A stretch of DNA of 64,000 nucleotides from Pseudomonas fluorescens (GCF_001307155.1 NZ_CP012830.1:5640501-5704500); one strand, 5' to 3'; positions 34,518 to 43,602 are shown, counted from the stretch's first letter. The notes: a model not told the origin generated them from the letters alone. Translations and numbers: made by a program.

Positions 34518-35564
34518 CTACGGCAACGTCTGGTCAGCCGTCTGCATTCCCGCCCCGCTTGGCTTGCTCAGGGTTTGAGCAAAGAATCGCCCGGCTTCGG
34601 AGATCAGGTTACGGTGAATGCCCTCGCGGTCAACGCCCTCAGCATCGGTGCACAAGGCCGGCATCGCCGCGAGTTGCTCCTGGGTACACGGTGCCATGAA
34701 CACGAAATGCCCGGCCCCCGCCAGCAGTTTGAAATCCGGAGCAACGGGTAGCTTACGAGCGAGCGCAGCAGCGTTTTTATCGAGGGCGACCAGTTTGTCG
34801 CCATCGCCGCTATAGAGCAGCACCGGCACATGCACACCGGCCAAGGTATGACGGCCGAACTTCAGGCTCAATGGCGCCATCAGTAACAGCGCGTGAACCC
34901 GTGGGTCAGCGACTGGTTGCAAGTCATCGCGGTCGACAATCAGTTCACCGTTGGTGCTGCAGGCGTCTCCGTCGTCGGGGCGTTCTTTACAGTACAGGCG
35001 TAAACGATTCAGGTCCGGCGTGGCGCCCGAAAGAATCAACGCCGTTTCGCCACCGGCCGAATAACCGATCACTCCGACCTCGTCGGGATTGACGAACGGC
35101 GACAGCATGGGATCGGCCAGGGTTGCGGTGATGGCTTCGGAAATCTGGATCGGCCGGCCATAAAGGTTGCTTAACGTACCGAGGCGGCTGTGGTCCTTGG
35201 AGTTGTCACCGGGATGAATCACCGCCACCACCACAAAGCCTTTGCGTGCCAGCGATGTGGCAAGGTCATGCAACGCCAGTGGGGTGCCGATGTTGCCGTG
35301 GGAGAGCATCAACATCGGAAAGCGGCCAATTGCGACCCTTGCGTCTTCGGTCGCCTGGATTTGATAACCCTCGAGCTTTCTTGAATGCTCGATGCCGGTC
35401 GACGGGTAAAAGGCGATGGCCCGCATGGGTTGTAAATCCAGCGGATCGAGAAACGTCAGCTCATGGTAGCCAACGCTCCAATGAGGGTGCGGCGCAGGCG
35501 CGGCTTGCACTGAATTCAGGCTGCTGAGCAGGCAAATCAGTAACATTGCACAAAGACGCATCAT
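34518..35564 (-). CDS. Secreted alpha/beta hydrolase (dienelactone hydrolase-like/PAF acetylhydrolase-like)
   Basis: This 348-residue protein has a signal peptide (MRLCAMLLICLLSSLNSVQA) and an alpha/beta-hydrolase fold. The nucleophile elbow is G-Y-S-A-G-G in VGVIGYSAGGETALILSG, the oxyanion segment is LMLSHGNIG, and the C-terminal GAGHFVFMAPC carries the catalytic His. YSGDGDKLVALD is a good candidate for the acid. Start ATG at 35564 follows AAGGTGG. The convergent MFS gene stops 11 bases away. Substrate unknown. Confidence 0.83.
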   Translation of the reverse strand: MMRLCAMLLICLLSSLNSVQAAPAPHPHWSVGYHELTFLDPLDLQPMRAIAFYPSTGIEHSRKLEGYQIQATEDARVAIGRFPMLMLSHGNIGTPLALHDLATSLARKGFVVVAVIHPGDNSKDHSRLGTLSNLYGRPIQISEAITATLADPMLSPFVNPDEVGVIGYSAGGETALILSGATPDLNRLRLYCKERPDDGDACSTNGELIVDRDDLQPVADPRVHALLLMAPLSLKFGRHTLAGVHVPVLLYSGDGDKLVALDKNAAALARKLPVAPDFKLLAGAGHFVFMAPCTQEQLAAMPALCTDAEGVDREGIHRNLISEAGRFFAQTLSKPSGAGMQTADQTLP

Positions 35565-35740
35565 GGGATGCCCCACCTTGTTACCCGATTGGAATACCCG
35601 TTTTCCGCCAATCCCTTGGATTAAAGCCTTGCGCCGACGATTGCGGCTTTCAAGGTCTATGCAGAACGGGGCCGATAACCCGAGACTGCATAACCTGGGC
35701 CAACAACTAAAACGACAGCGCTTTTGATACAGATACAGAA

Positions 35741-35786
35741 AGACTCCGTACCCCGATCGTTTTACGACGATCAGAATACAGAGTCT
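35741..35786 (-). terminator. Terminator downstream of azoR
   Basis: Read on the minus strand, AGACTC.GTA..GATCGT pairs with ACGATC..TAC.GAGTCT, followed by TTCTGT. It lies 40 bases beyond the azoR stop codon. The hairpin is long but has mismatches, and the U-tract is short. Confidence 0.6.
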
Positions 35787-35826
35787 AGTGGGTATTGCCT
35801 GAGCTTTTTAACTCTTTACGCAAGCC

Positions 35827-36438
35827 TTACGCGGCAGCGAACAATTGCTCGCTGATGTGCGCCTGAGCATCGCTCATGGCTTTGTTGCGAACGTCGTCAC
35901 CGTAAGCCAGGCCATGGGCGCGGACGAACTCGATGTCGGTGATACCCATGAAGCCTAGCATGACTTTCAAATACTCTTCGTGACCTACGCCAGTCGCCTG
36001 ACCCAGGTGCATACCGCCAGAAGTCGACACCACCACGACTTTCTTGTTGCCGCACAGGCCTTCAGGGCCGGCTTCGGTGTAGCGGAAAGTCTGGCCGGCA
36101 ACGGCAATGCGGTCGATCCAGGCCTTGAGCTGGGTCGGGATGGTGAAGTTGTACATCGGTGCGGCGATCACGACGGCATCGGCAGCGAGGAATTCGGCCA
36201 GGGTCGAAGCGCTCAGTTCAGCTTCGTGCTGTTGTGCGGCGTTGCGCAGCTCGGCGGTGGTACCGGCAGCGACCAGCGTCGCGGCGGAGAAATGGCTGAT
36301 GGCATCGCTGGCCAGGTCGCGGTAAGTCACCACGGCAGCAGGCTCGGCGGTTTTCCAGGCCTGGACGACACTGTGGCTCAGCTGACGGGAAGCAGAGTTG
36401 TCACCAAGGATGCTCGAATCGATGTGCAAGAGTTTCAT
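35827..36438 (-). CDS. azoR: FMN-dependent NADH-azoreductase
   Basis: This 203-residue flavodoxin-like protein matches the AzoR family: MKLLHIDSSILGDNSASRQLS at the N terminus (FMN phosphate binding), the PMYNFTIPTQLKAWIDRIAVAGQTFRYTE block, and VVVSTSGGMH. It reduces azo dyes and quinones with NADH. The ATG at 36438 follows a weak ribosome site. The divergent LysR gene starts 128 bases away and is its likely regulator. Confidence 0.93.
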   Translation of the reverse strand: MKLLHIDSSILGDNSASRQLSHSVVQAWKTAEPAAVVTYRDLASDAISHFSAATLVAAGTTAELRNAAQQHEAELSASTLAEFLAADAVVIAAPMYNFTIPTQLKAWIDRIAVAGQTFRYTEAGPEGLCGNKKVVVVSTSGGMHLGQATGVGHEEYLKVMLGFMGITDIEFVRAHGLAYGDDVRNKAMSDAQAHISEQLFAAA

Positions 36439-36566
36439 GTGGGATCTCCAAGTGAGGATCGCCACCGGGCGATCTGATGGAGACAATCCTACAGATGAAA
36501 CCAATAGCTGATTAGTCAGCAACAATGCGATAGTTTGTCCCACTGATAGGACAGTCGAGTGACACC

Positions 36567-37475
36567 ATGCAAGACCTCAATGACCTTTACTACTTCGCCA
36601 AAGTCGTCGAAGCCGGCGGTTTCGCCGCCGCCGGGCGCGTGTTGGGCATTCCCAAGTCGCGGCTGTCGCGGCGTATCGCCGAACTCGAAGAGCGTCTGGG
36701 TGCCCGCCTCCTCCAGCGCACCACCCGCCAGCTCAAGCTGACCGCTGTCGGCGAGCGCTATTTGCGCCATTGCCAGGCAATGCTGCTGGAGGCCGAAATG
36801 GCTGACGAGGCCGTCGCCAGCATGTCCAGCGAGCCCCGAGGGCGCTTGCGGGTTTCCTGCCCCGTTGGGCTGGCTCATGAGTTTTTGCCATCGGTCATCA
36901 GCACGTTTCTGGAACGCTTCCCCCAAGTGCAATTGGAGATGCAGTTGCTCAATCGCCGGGTCGACCTGGTGACCGAAGGCATCGATGTCGCCTTGAGAGT
37001 GCGCGATCTGGGTGATGAAGACCCGCTGCTGGTCACCCGACGTTTGCGCCAGGCGCAAATGGTGATGATCGCCAGCCCGGCCTTTATACGCGAGCATCCC
37101 ATCAACAGCCCGGAAGATCTGAAGCAGGTTCCGGTGCTCGGCGCCCTGGAAGCTGATCGCATGGTGCATGTGCGCATGCTCGACGCTCAGGGCACAACGT
37201 GCGACCTGACGCTGGAAGCACGACTGGGGATCGATGATTTCATCGTGCGCAAAGCCTGCACGCTGGCGGGACTTGGCTTCACCCTGCTGCCGATGATGTA
37301 CTGCGAAGAAGAACTGGAAAACGGCTCGCTGGTGCAACTGCTGCCCGAGTGGTCGCTGCCTGGCGGTTGGCTGCTGGCAGTCTACCCTCATCGGCGCGGT
37401 TTGCTGCCGGCGGTGCGCGCCTGGATTGACCATTTGACCGAATCATTCAAAGCCTGCGGGGATCGACTGTTATGA
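36567..37475 (+). CDS. LysR-type transcriptional regulator (divergent from azoR)
   Basis: This 302-residue LysR protein has an N-terminal helix-turn-helix (LNDLYYFAKVVEAGGFAAAGRVLGIPKSRLSRRIAELEERLG) and an AraC-like-free effector domain. The PKSRLSRRIAELEERLGARLLQRTTRQLKLT recognition region is of the subgroup often paired with azoreductase or quinone reductase genes. Its stop overlaps the next ATG (ATGA). Control of azoR is inferred from the divergent layout. Confidence 0.92.
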   Translation: MQDLNDLYYFAKVVEAGGFAAAGRVLGIPKSRLSRRIAELEERLGARLLQRTTRQLKLTAVGERYLRHCQAMLLEAEMADEAVASMSSEPRGRLRVSCPVGLAHEFLPSVISTFLERFPQVQLEMQLLNRRVDLVTEGIDVALRVRDLGDEDPLLVTRRLRQAQMVMIASPAFIREHPINSPEDLKQVPVLGALEADRMVHVRMLDAQGTTCDLTLEARLGIDDFIVRKACTLAGLGFTLLPMMYCEEELENGSLVQLLPEWSLPGGWLLAVYPHRRGLLPAVRAWIDHLTESFKACGDRLL

Positions 37476-37831
37476 AGGCCAAGCCGATGACTGAAGAAGA
37501 CGTGGCACGTTTCTGCCTGGCATTGCCCGGCGCGCAAGAAGATTACAAATGGGGCGGTGTACGGGTGTTTTCAGTGGCTGGAACCAAGATGTTCGCCCTG
37601 ATAAATCTGCGGGGTGAATCATTGGCGTTCAAGGTCGACAAAGAGCTGTTTCTGGGGCACGTCGATCGCCCGGGTATCGGGCCTGCGCCCTATCTGGCAA
37701 GGGCGCAGTGGATCATCATGCAAACGCCCTACCCGCTTGGCACCGATGAGCTACAAGGCTTGCTGCAACGTTCTCACCAACTGGTGGTGAGCAAGTTGCC
37801 CAAGCGTGTGCAGGTCGGTTTATTGCTTTAG
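37472..37831 (+). CDS. MmcQ/YjbR family protein
   Basis: This 119-residue protein has the compact MmcQ/YjbR (CyaY-like) fold: RFCLALPGAQEDYKWGGVRVFSVAGTKMFALI, and LYLARAQWIIM-type strands near the end. Function is unknown; some relatives bind DNA. The ATG at 37472 is in a 4-base overlap with the LysR gene, so it is probably cotranslated with it. The 3' end overlaps the convergent DUF1294 gene by 4 bases. Confidence 0.85.
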   Translation: MKAKPMTEEDVARFCLALPGAQEDYKWGGVRVFSVAGTKMFALINLRGESLAFKVDKELFLGHVDRPGIGPAPYLARAQWIIMQTPYPLGTDELQGLLQRSHQLVVSKLPKRVQVGLLL

Positions 37832-38232
37832 AACAGCCTGAACAGGCCGGCACCGAGGAACAACTGATCGATCCAGAACACCTCATGCAACAGCACGATG
37901 ATCCAGAACACCAGTTGATAAGACACTTTGCGGGTCTTGTGCCGAAACACCTGCTGGGCGAGCAAAGCGCCCAGCCAGCCACCGGCCAGTTCGATTGCAT
38001 GCAGCACGTTTTCCGGTGTACGCCAGTTGTCGGCCCGGGCCTTGCGCTTGTCGCTCCAGTACAAACAGAACGCCAGCAGGCTGACAATCACATAGGCCGC
38101 GAGCGGAATCAGCGAAATCCCGCGCCACCAGAGAAGCATCGAGCCAAATGCCGGCAAAGCGCACAGCGCCAGGAACACCAGGCCTTTGAGGCGCGGGTTT
38201 TGAATCCCGCGCCCATTGCGTGGCTCAATCAT
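37828..38232 (-). CDS. DUF1294 small membrane protein
   Basis: This 134-residue protein has about four helices and the DUF1294 motif WSDKRKARADNWRTPENVLHAIELAGGWLGALLAQQVFRHKTRK. Function unknown. The ATG overlaps the uppP stop (ATGA), implying cotranscription with uppP, so a link to the cell envelope is possible but not shown. Confidence 0.85.
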   Translation of the reverse strand: MIEPRNGRGIQNPRLKGLVFLALCALPAFGSMLLWWRGISLIPLAAYVIVSLLAFCLYWSDKRKARADNWRTPENVLHAIELAGGWLGALLAQQVFRHKTRKVSYQLVFWIIVLLHEVFWIDQLFLGAGLFRLF

Positions 38233-39059
38233 GATGTAGCCGCCGCCCAGTCAACCCAACCGAACTGCCAGGTCGCCAGGATCAACAAGCCGAACACGAT
38301 CCGGTACCAGGCAAACGCAGCATAGCTGTGGCTGGCGATGAACTTGAGCAAGCCCTTGACCGCGATCATCGCGAATATAAACGCAGTGACGAAGCCGATG
38401 GCGAACACCGGGAGGTCAGCCGCCTGAAACAGGTCGCGATACTTGTAGCCGGAGTACACCGCGGCGCCGACCATGGTCGGCATGGCCTGGAAGAACGAAA
38501 ACTCGGTGGCGGTTTTACGCGACAGGCCAAACAACAAGCCGCCGATGATCGTCGAACCGGAGCGCGAAGTGCCGGGAATCATTGCCAGGCACTGGGCAAA
38601 ACCGACCTTCAGGGCGTCTTTCCAGGTGATCTCGTCGACGGTTTCGGCGTGCACGCTGTGCTCGCGACGCTCAGCCCACAACATGATGACCCCGCCCACC
38701 ACCAGCGCCGTCGCCACGGTGATCGGGTTGAACAGGTATTTGTGGATCATATTGGCAAAGATCACCCCCAGCACCACGGCCGGCATGAAAGCGATCAACA
38801 GGTTAACGGTAAACCGTTGAGCATTGCGCTGCGTTGGCAACCCGGTTACCACGTCGAGGATCTTGCGGCGAAACTCCCAGACCACGGCCAGGATCGCGCC
38901 GAGCTGGATGATGATGTTGAATGCCTTCTCGCGCTCGCCACCGAAGTTAAGCAAATCCGCGACGATAATCTGGTGCCCGGTACTGGAAATGGGCAAAAAC
39001 TCTGTCAGTCCCTCTACAACGCCAAGAATCAAAGCCTGAACGGCGGTCCAAAAATCCAT
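38229..39059 (-). CDS. uppP: Undecaprenyl-diphosphatase (bacitracin-resistance protein BacA type)
   Basis: This 276-residue, eight-helix phosphatase carries the active-site regions E-G-L-T-E-F-L-P-I-S-S-T-G-H (residues 17-30) and PGTSRSGSTI near residue 160. It dephosphorylates undecaprenyl diphosphate to recycle the peptidoglycan lipid carrier. I chose the ATG at 39059, which gives the conserved MDFWTAVQALILGVVEGLTEFL start. Confidence 0.95.
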   Translation of the reverse strand: MDFWTAVQALILGVVEGLTEFLPISSTGHQIIVADLLNFGGEREKAFNIIIQLGAILAVVWEFRRKILDVVTGLPTQRNAQRFTVNLLIAFMPAVVLGVIFANMIHKYLFNPITVATALVVGGVIMLWAERREHSVHAETVDEITWKDALKVGFAQCLAMIPGTSRSGSTIIGGLLFGLSRKTATEFSFFQAMPTMVGAAVYSGYKYRDLFQAADLPVFAIGFVTAFIFAMIAVKGLLKFIASHSYAAFAWYRIVFGLLILATWQFGWVDWAAATS

Positions 39060-39242
39060 CAATCCCCCAATGAAATCATGCCTCCAAGGCATGCCTCGTT
39101 AATCAAATTCAAGCGTCCACTGCGATCAGCGTCACCGAATGACAATTCGCACGATCCCCACGCGAAGCCGTAAAACCCCGTAAAAAATCAGCGCAACTTC
39201 AGGTTTTTGCTGACGCGGCCGAAATCCTATCAGACATGCCTG

Positions 39243-39262
39243 AATTACGCTGCGCCGTAATT
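39243..39262. repeat. Small palindrome in the uppP/chemoreceptor gap
   Basis: AATTACG and CGTAATT flank a 6-base centre in the 297-base divergent region between uppP and the chemoreceptor gene. It could be an operator; nothing else distinctive is visible in this gap except an A-rich ribosome site for the downstream gene. Confidence 0.35.
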
Positions 39263-39356
39263 GGACTTGAGTAGGGTTGGCTCAACAGCAAAAGCGTGCC
39301 TGAATGCTGGCGGTCGTTTATGACAAGAACAAGAAAAAACCAGGAGTAATACGGTT

Positions 39357-40991
39357 ATGAATAGCTTGCGCAGTGTGTCGATCAGCCGCCGTCTGTGGCT
39401 CATCCTGATTGTGGCTGTGCTGATGCTGTTGACGTTGGGTGTGCTGATGCTCAAGCAGATCCACGATGACCTTTATCAGGCCAAGGCCCAGAAAACCCAG
39501 CATGTGGTGCAGACGGCCAGCGGCATTCTGGCCTACTACCACGACCTGGAAACCACCGGCACCCTGACCCGCGAAGCGGCGCAGAAACAGGCATTGAGCG
39601 TGGTGCGCGGATTGCGCTACGACCAGAACGACTACTTCTGGATCAACGACCTGACACCCGTGATGGTCATGCACCCGACCAATCCGAAACTCGAAGGCCA
39701 GAACCTTTCCACGATCAAGGATCCGGACGGCTTCGCGCTGTTCAACGAGATGGTGGTCATCGCCAAGGCCAAGGGCGCCGGTATGGTTGACTATCGCTGG
39801 CCAAAGCCGGGTGCCAGTACACCGGTCCAGAAAACCTCCTACGTGAAACTCTTCGAACCCTGGGGCTGGGTCATTGGTTCGGGTGTGTACATCGATGACA
39901 TGCAGGCCGAGTTTTACGCACAAATGTGGCAGACATCGCTTGTCGGGCTTGCCATTGCTGTCCTTATGGCACTGCTGGTGATCCTGATTGCGCGCAGTAT
40001 CGTGCGCCCACTCCAGGAAACCGTGAACGCCATGGCCAATATCGCCAGCGGTGAAAGCGATCTGACCCGTAGCCTTGATACCCATGGTCAGGACGAAGTG
40101 ACCGAATTGGCGCAGCATTTCAACGCCTTCACGGAAAAATTGCGCCGGGTCATCACTCAATTGCAGCTGTCCGCCAGTGCCCTGGGGCAGTCATCCAGCG
40201 ACCTGGGCAACGATGCGGCCCAAGCCCAAGTGCGCAGCCAGCAACAGTCCCAACAAATGGAGCTGGTGGCGACCGCGATCAATGAAGTGACCTATGGCGT
40301 GCAGGACGTGGCCAGGAACGCCGAGCACGCCGCCAGCGAAATGCGCGATGCGCAAGCGCAGGCACAACAGGGGCAAGTAAACATCGATGGGAGCTTGCAG
40401 CAGATCGATCAACTGTCGAGCACCATCGATCAAGCCGTTGAGGTGATCCGCACCCTGGCCACCGAAAGCACACAGATCGGCAGCGTGCTCGAAGTGATCC
40501 GTTCGATCGCCGAACAGACCAATCTGCTGGCGCTCAATGCGGCCATTGAAGCGGCCCGTGCCGGTGAGCAAGGACGGGGCTTCGCCGTGGTGGCCGATGA
40601 AGTCCGGCTGCTGGCACAGCGCACGCAAAAGTCCACGGCTGAAATCCAGTCGATGATCGAGCGCTTGCAGAGCCATTCCGAGGCGGCAGTCAAAGTGATC
40701 GGCGACAGCAGCCGCGCCTCGCAACTGACCATTGAACAGGCCGGATTGGCGGGTGCCAGCCTGAACGCGATCGGCCAGGCCCTGAATAATCTCAACGGCC
40801 TGAACGCCTCGATTGCCAGCGCAACCCTGCAACAGGCGCATGTGGTCGAGGACATCAACCAAAACGTCACCCAGGCCGCGGGGTTGTCCCACAGCACCGC
40901 CTTGGCTGCTGAGCAGTCGAGCGTCGCAAGCGTGCATTTGAAAGAACTCAGTGAGCAGTTGAATGGCCTGCTCAAGCAGTTTCGGGTGTAG
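39357..40991 (+). CDS. Methyl-accepting chemotaxis protein with periplasmic sCache domain
   Basis: This 544-residue receptor has TM1 (about residues 10-33), a single-Cache (sCache_2) ligand domain of about 150 residues (YDQNDYFWINDLTPVMVMHP, then LFEPWGWVIGSGVYIDD), TM2 (about 195-215), HAMP, and a cytoplasmic signalling domain with the hairpin tip EVIRSIAEQTNLLALNAAIEAARAGEQGRGFAVVADEVR. There is no NWETF-type CheR-docking pentapeptide at the C terminus. Cache ligands are often small organic acids. Start ATG at 39357 follows CAGGAG. Confidence 0.95.
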   Translation: MNSLRSVSISRRLWLILIVAVLMLLTLGVLMLKQIHDDLYQAKAQKTQHVVQTASGILAYYHDLETTGTLTREAAQKQALSVVRGLRYDQNDYFWINDLTPVMVMHPTNPKLEGQNLSTIKDPDGFALFNEMVVIAKAKGAGMVDYRWPKPGASTPVQKTSYVKLFEPWGWVIGSGVYIDDMQAEFYAQMWQTSLVGLAIAVLMALLVILIARSIVRPLQETVNAMANIASGESDLTRSLDTHGQDEVTELAQHFNAFTEKLRRVITQLQLSASALGQSSSDLGNDAAQAQVRSQQQSQQMELVATAINEVTYGVQDVARNAEHAASEMRDAQAQAQQGQVNIDGSLQQIDQLSSTIDQAVEVIRTLATESTQIGSVLEVIRSIAEQTNLLALNAAIEAARAGEQGRGFAVVADEVRLLAQRTQKSTAEIQSMIERLQSHSEAAVKVIGDSSRASQLTIEQAGLAGASLNAIGQALNNLNGLNASIASATLQQAHVVEDINQNVTQAAGLSHSTALAAEQSSVASVHLKELSEQLNGLLKQFRV

Positions 40992-41120
40992 ACGAACCTT
41001 GCGCTGAAACACTGCCCATGTGGGAGCGTCTTAACTGACCGGCTTCGGGCAAGCCCCCCTCGCCACAATCCCCACCTGCGTTACAATCGGCGCCCTTTTC
41101 ATCTTCACCAAGGATCCTTC

Positions 41121-41684
41121 ATGTCCGGGCTTGAACTGTTTGCCGCCGCACTCGGCGTGATTGCCGTCTGGTTGACGGTCAAACAGAACCCTTGGTGCTG
41201 GCCGATCGGACTGGTCATGGTGCTGCTCTACAGTTGGTTCTTTTTCGAAGTGAAGCTGTATTCGGACATGCTGCTGCAAGTGATTTACGCCGGCTTGCAG
41301 CTCTACGGCTGGTGGCAGTGGACCCGTGCCGGCGAAGCGCAACATGGCCGGCAAGTCACGCAGCTGGATGGCCGCTCGATGTGGGCAGGGTTGGCCGTCG
41401 GTGCCGTCGGCAGCTTGCTGCTGGGCGCGGCCATGGCTCATTGGACCGACGCCGCGCAGCCCTGGCTGGACGCAGCATTGACCAGTTTCAGTCTGGTGGC
41501 GCAACTGTGGATGGCGCAAAAACGTCTGCAATGCTGGCCGCTGTGGATTGCCGTCGATGTGATTTTCGTCGGGCTGTTTATCTACAAGGGCTTGTACCTG
41601 ACAGCTGCGCTCTATGGCCTGTTTACGCTGATCGCCGTGCAAGGCTGGCGCGAATGGCAGGCCGATCCGGCGTTGCGCGCATGA
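41121..41684 (+). CDS. pnuC: Nicotinamide riboside transporter PnuC
   Basis: This 187-residue protein has the seven-helix PnuC fold: GVIAVWLTVKQNPWCWPIGLVMVLLYSWFFFEVKLYSDMLLQVIYAGLQLYGWWQW at the N terminus and WIAVDVIFVGLFIYKGLYLTAALYGLF. It imports nicotinamide riboside as an NAD precursor. The stop overlaps the kinase start by 4 bases. No riboswitch-like element is visible in the short leader. Confidence 0.93.
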   Translation: MSGLELFAAALGVIAVWLTVKQNPWCWPIGLVMVLLYSWFFFEVKLYSDMLLQVIYAGLQLYGWWQWTRAGEAQHGRQVTQLDGRSMWAGLAVGAVGSLLLGAAMAHWTDAAQPWLDAALTSFSLVAQLWMAQKRLQCWPLWIAVDVIFVGLFIYKGLYLTAALYGLFTLIAVQGWREWQADPALRA

Positions 41685-42205
41685 AGGTCCTGGTACTCAC
41701 CGGCCCGGAGTCCAGTGGCAAAAGCTGGTTATCGGCAGAACTTCAACGCCACTTTGGTGGGTTGCTGGTGGGCGAATACGTACGTTACTTCATTGAGCAG
41801 AACCCACGTGATACCTGCCTTGCCGATATCCCGCAGATTGCCCGTGGTCAAATGGCCTGGGAAGACAGCGTCCGAGCCCAACGCCCTGCACTGCTGATTC
41901 TCGACACGCACCTGTTAAGCAATGTGTTGTGGAGCCAAACCCTGTTTGGCGAATGCCCCGCCTGGATCGAAGACGCGCTGCTGGCAAGGCACTATGACTT
42001 GCACTTGTTGCTTTCCCCTGAGGTGGTGGACTGGACGGATGACGGCCAACGCTGCCAACCGGATCTGAACCAGCGCCTGGCGTTCTTCAACGCAACAAAA
42101 GCCTGGCTGGAACAACACCAGCAACGACTACAAGTCATCAATGGCAATTGGGCCGAGCGCCGTCGTCAGGCCTTTGCTGCCGTGGAGCAATTGCTCACGC
42201 TGTGA
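41681..42205 (+). CDS. NadR-like ribosylnicotinamide kinase / AAA-type ATPase
   Basis: This 174-residue P-loop protein shows TGPESSGKS (residues 7-15) and the NadR kinase-domain pattern VGEYVRYFIEQ and ILDTHLLSNVLWSQTLFG. It would phosphorylate nicotinamide riboside after PnuC import. It lacks the NadR adenylyltransferase and repressor domains, so it is a stand-alone kinase form. ATGA overlap with pnuC. Confidence 0.88.
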   Translation: MKVLVLTGPESSGKSWLSAELQRHFGGLLVGEYVRYFIEQNPRDTCLADIPQIARGQMAWEDSVRAQRPALLILDTHLLSNVLWSQTLFGECPAWIEDALLARHYDLHLLLSPEVVDWTDDGQRCQPDLNQRLAFFNATKAWLEQHQQRLQVINGNWAERRRQAFAAVEQLLTL

Positions 42206-42536
42206 AAGCACCTGCATTTGAGGGAGCACATGTCCGTTCTTGAAACACTCCAGTGCCGTGTAACAGGCCTGTTAACGGTCCTTATACCCTTGTCATGCTG
42301 ACTGTTAAGTCATTGGTACACTCGCCCGCAAACACTTGATTTAGAGCTTTTCGCCAGATAGGAGCGGCTCGCGATGGCCGGTACCGTCTCACGGTTGATA
42401 CAGCTCATACATCTCCTCGCCCGAAATACCACGTAACCAATTGAATTAAATCAACAAAAAAAAAGCGGCACGGCTTCTGCTCTCTCCCTCACAACGCTGA
42501 CCAAGGCCAGCGCACAAAAGACGAGGGAGTGCCGAC
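42206..42536. other. Upstream region of the fap operon (331 bases)
   Basis: This gap holds the fap promoter at its 3' end. An A/T-rich stretch at about 42435-42465 (ATTGAATTAAATCAACAAAA) lies directly upstream of the promoter and resembles an IHF-type bend site, which is common at sigma-54 promoters. No gene fits in the rest. Confidence 0.5.
42466..42481 (+). promoter_or_regulatory. Sigma-54 promoter of the fap operon
   Basis: CGGCACGGCTTCTGCT has the invariant GG at 42467-42468 and GC at 42479-42480 with 10 bases between them, and matches the wider consensus GGCACG-N4-TTGC at all but one position. It lies 56 bases before the fapA start. An encoded sigma-54 activator is found at the other end of the operon. 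Confidence 0.78.
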
Positions 42537-42974
42537 GTGGAGACAATCGATAAAGGCTTTATCCGCCTCCTGCTGATCGGATGTGCGTTCAGCTCTGTCA
42601 TCAGTCTGCCTGTCCCGGCCGCCGATGGAATCATCGTCATCCAGCGGGAAGTTCAAACGCGTAACGCGACTCGCCGCCCCATGGTTCCCGACCCCACCCC
42701 CCTGACCGTCAATGCCAACCCGTCCAAACAAGTCATCAGTGCAACCAATGAACTGTCGGACAGTGACATTTCCGGCATCAGCAGCGGTGCAAGCATCGCC
42801 GGCACGATCACTCAAGCCACCGGCACGCTGAGCGGCAACATCAATGGTCAGACACAGTTGCCCGGTTTGTCCGCAGGACATTCCGCGGGCTCCGGCAACG
42901 GTATTGCCAACAGGATCGACGGCACCATCCAGCAAGGCCTGGGCAGTCTGAAAATGATATCGGGAGACCGTTGA
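42537..42974 (+). CDS. fapA: FapA, functional-amyloid accessory protein
   Basis: This 145-residue protein starts at a GTG (42537) behind AGGGAG. It has a signal sequence (FIRLLLIGCAFSSVISLPVPAAD) and a Gly/Ser/Asn-rich periplasmic body with ITQATGTLSGNINGQ near the C terminus. FapA is a periplasmic protein that influences fibre composition in the Fap system. It lacks the repeats of FapB/FapC. Position first in fapABCDEF makes the call. Confidence 0.85.
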   Translation: METIDKGFIRLLLIGCAFSSVISLPVPAADGIIVIQREVQTRNATRRPMVPDPTPLTVNANPSKQVISATNELSDSDISGISSGASIAGTITQATGTLSGNINGQTQLPGLSAGHSAGSGNGIANRIDGTIQQGLGSLKMISGDR

Positions 42975-42975
42975 A

Positions 42976-43548
42976 ATGAATCGCACTCTGCTGATTCTGG
43001 CCATGTTTTGCAGTGCGCCGACCTTTGCCCAACCGCCTGTCATCGATACGGCCACCATCGACAACTCCGGCAGTCAGTACCAGGGCAACTTCTCGGTCAA
43101 CCAGGCTGCCGGCGATCAGCAACAACAGGCCAACGCCCGAGCCATCGCCATTGACACCGACGCCAGCGCCACCACACAGATTCGCCAACGGTTGCGTACT
43201 CAGGTCGATCCCAGGATCGATGCCCAGTCAGCCATTAAAGGCAACGCCTTCAGTAACGGCAATGGCGTACTGGGGGTCAACCAGAGTTCGGGCGCCAGCA
43301 ACCAGCAAGCCAACGCCCTACGGATAAGCATCAGTGCTACGCCGCAAAGTATCGACGACAGCGTCCTCAAGCAACAGAACGTGGCGCTGCTCAACAGCTC
43401 CGATTCAACGGATCCTACTCCTGGCCATCGCCAGGTCGCTACCAGCGACCAGGCCTTCACCGGTAGCCGTGGGGTGATCCAGTTGAATCAGAGCGCCGGG
43501 GTGGGAAACCGAACGGCCAACACCCTGAGCGTACGGGTCGCGGATTGA
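42976..43548 (+). CDS. fapB: FapB, minor amyloid/nucleator subunit
   Basis: This 190-residue protein has a signal peptide (LLILAMFCSAPTFAQ) and three imperfect amyloid repeats of the form G-x-x-x-V-N-Q-S-x-G-x-x-N-Q-x-A-N: GNFSVNQAAGDQQQQANA, GVLGVNQSSGASNQQANA and GVIQLNQSAGVGNRTANT. FapB resembles FapC in sequence and is thought to be a minor fibre component or nucleator. It starts 1 base after the fapA stop. Confidence 0.9.
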   Translation: MNRTLLILAMFCSAPTFAQPPVIDTATIDNSGSQYQGNFSVNQAAGDQQQQANARAIAIDTDASATTQIRQRLRTQVDPRIDAQSAIKGNAFSNGNGVLGVNQSSGASNQQANALRISISATPQSIDDSVLKQQNVALLNSSDSTDPTPGHRQVATSDQAFTGSRGVIQLNQSAGVGNRTANTLSVRVAD

Positions 43549-43602
43549 CCCAAAAGGTAAAAAAACAACACTTAACCTAAAAATAAAGTACGGAGAATCA
43601 GC

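Noticed and set aside
41005..41085. REP-like fragment (CATGTGGGAGCGTC ... CGCCACAATCCCCAC) upstream of pnuC.
   Set aside because: Arms no longer pair over more than a few bases; looks like a decayed REP and is not called as a feature.
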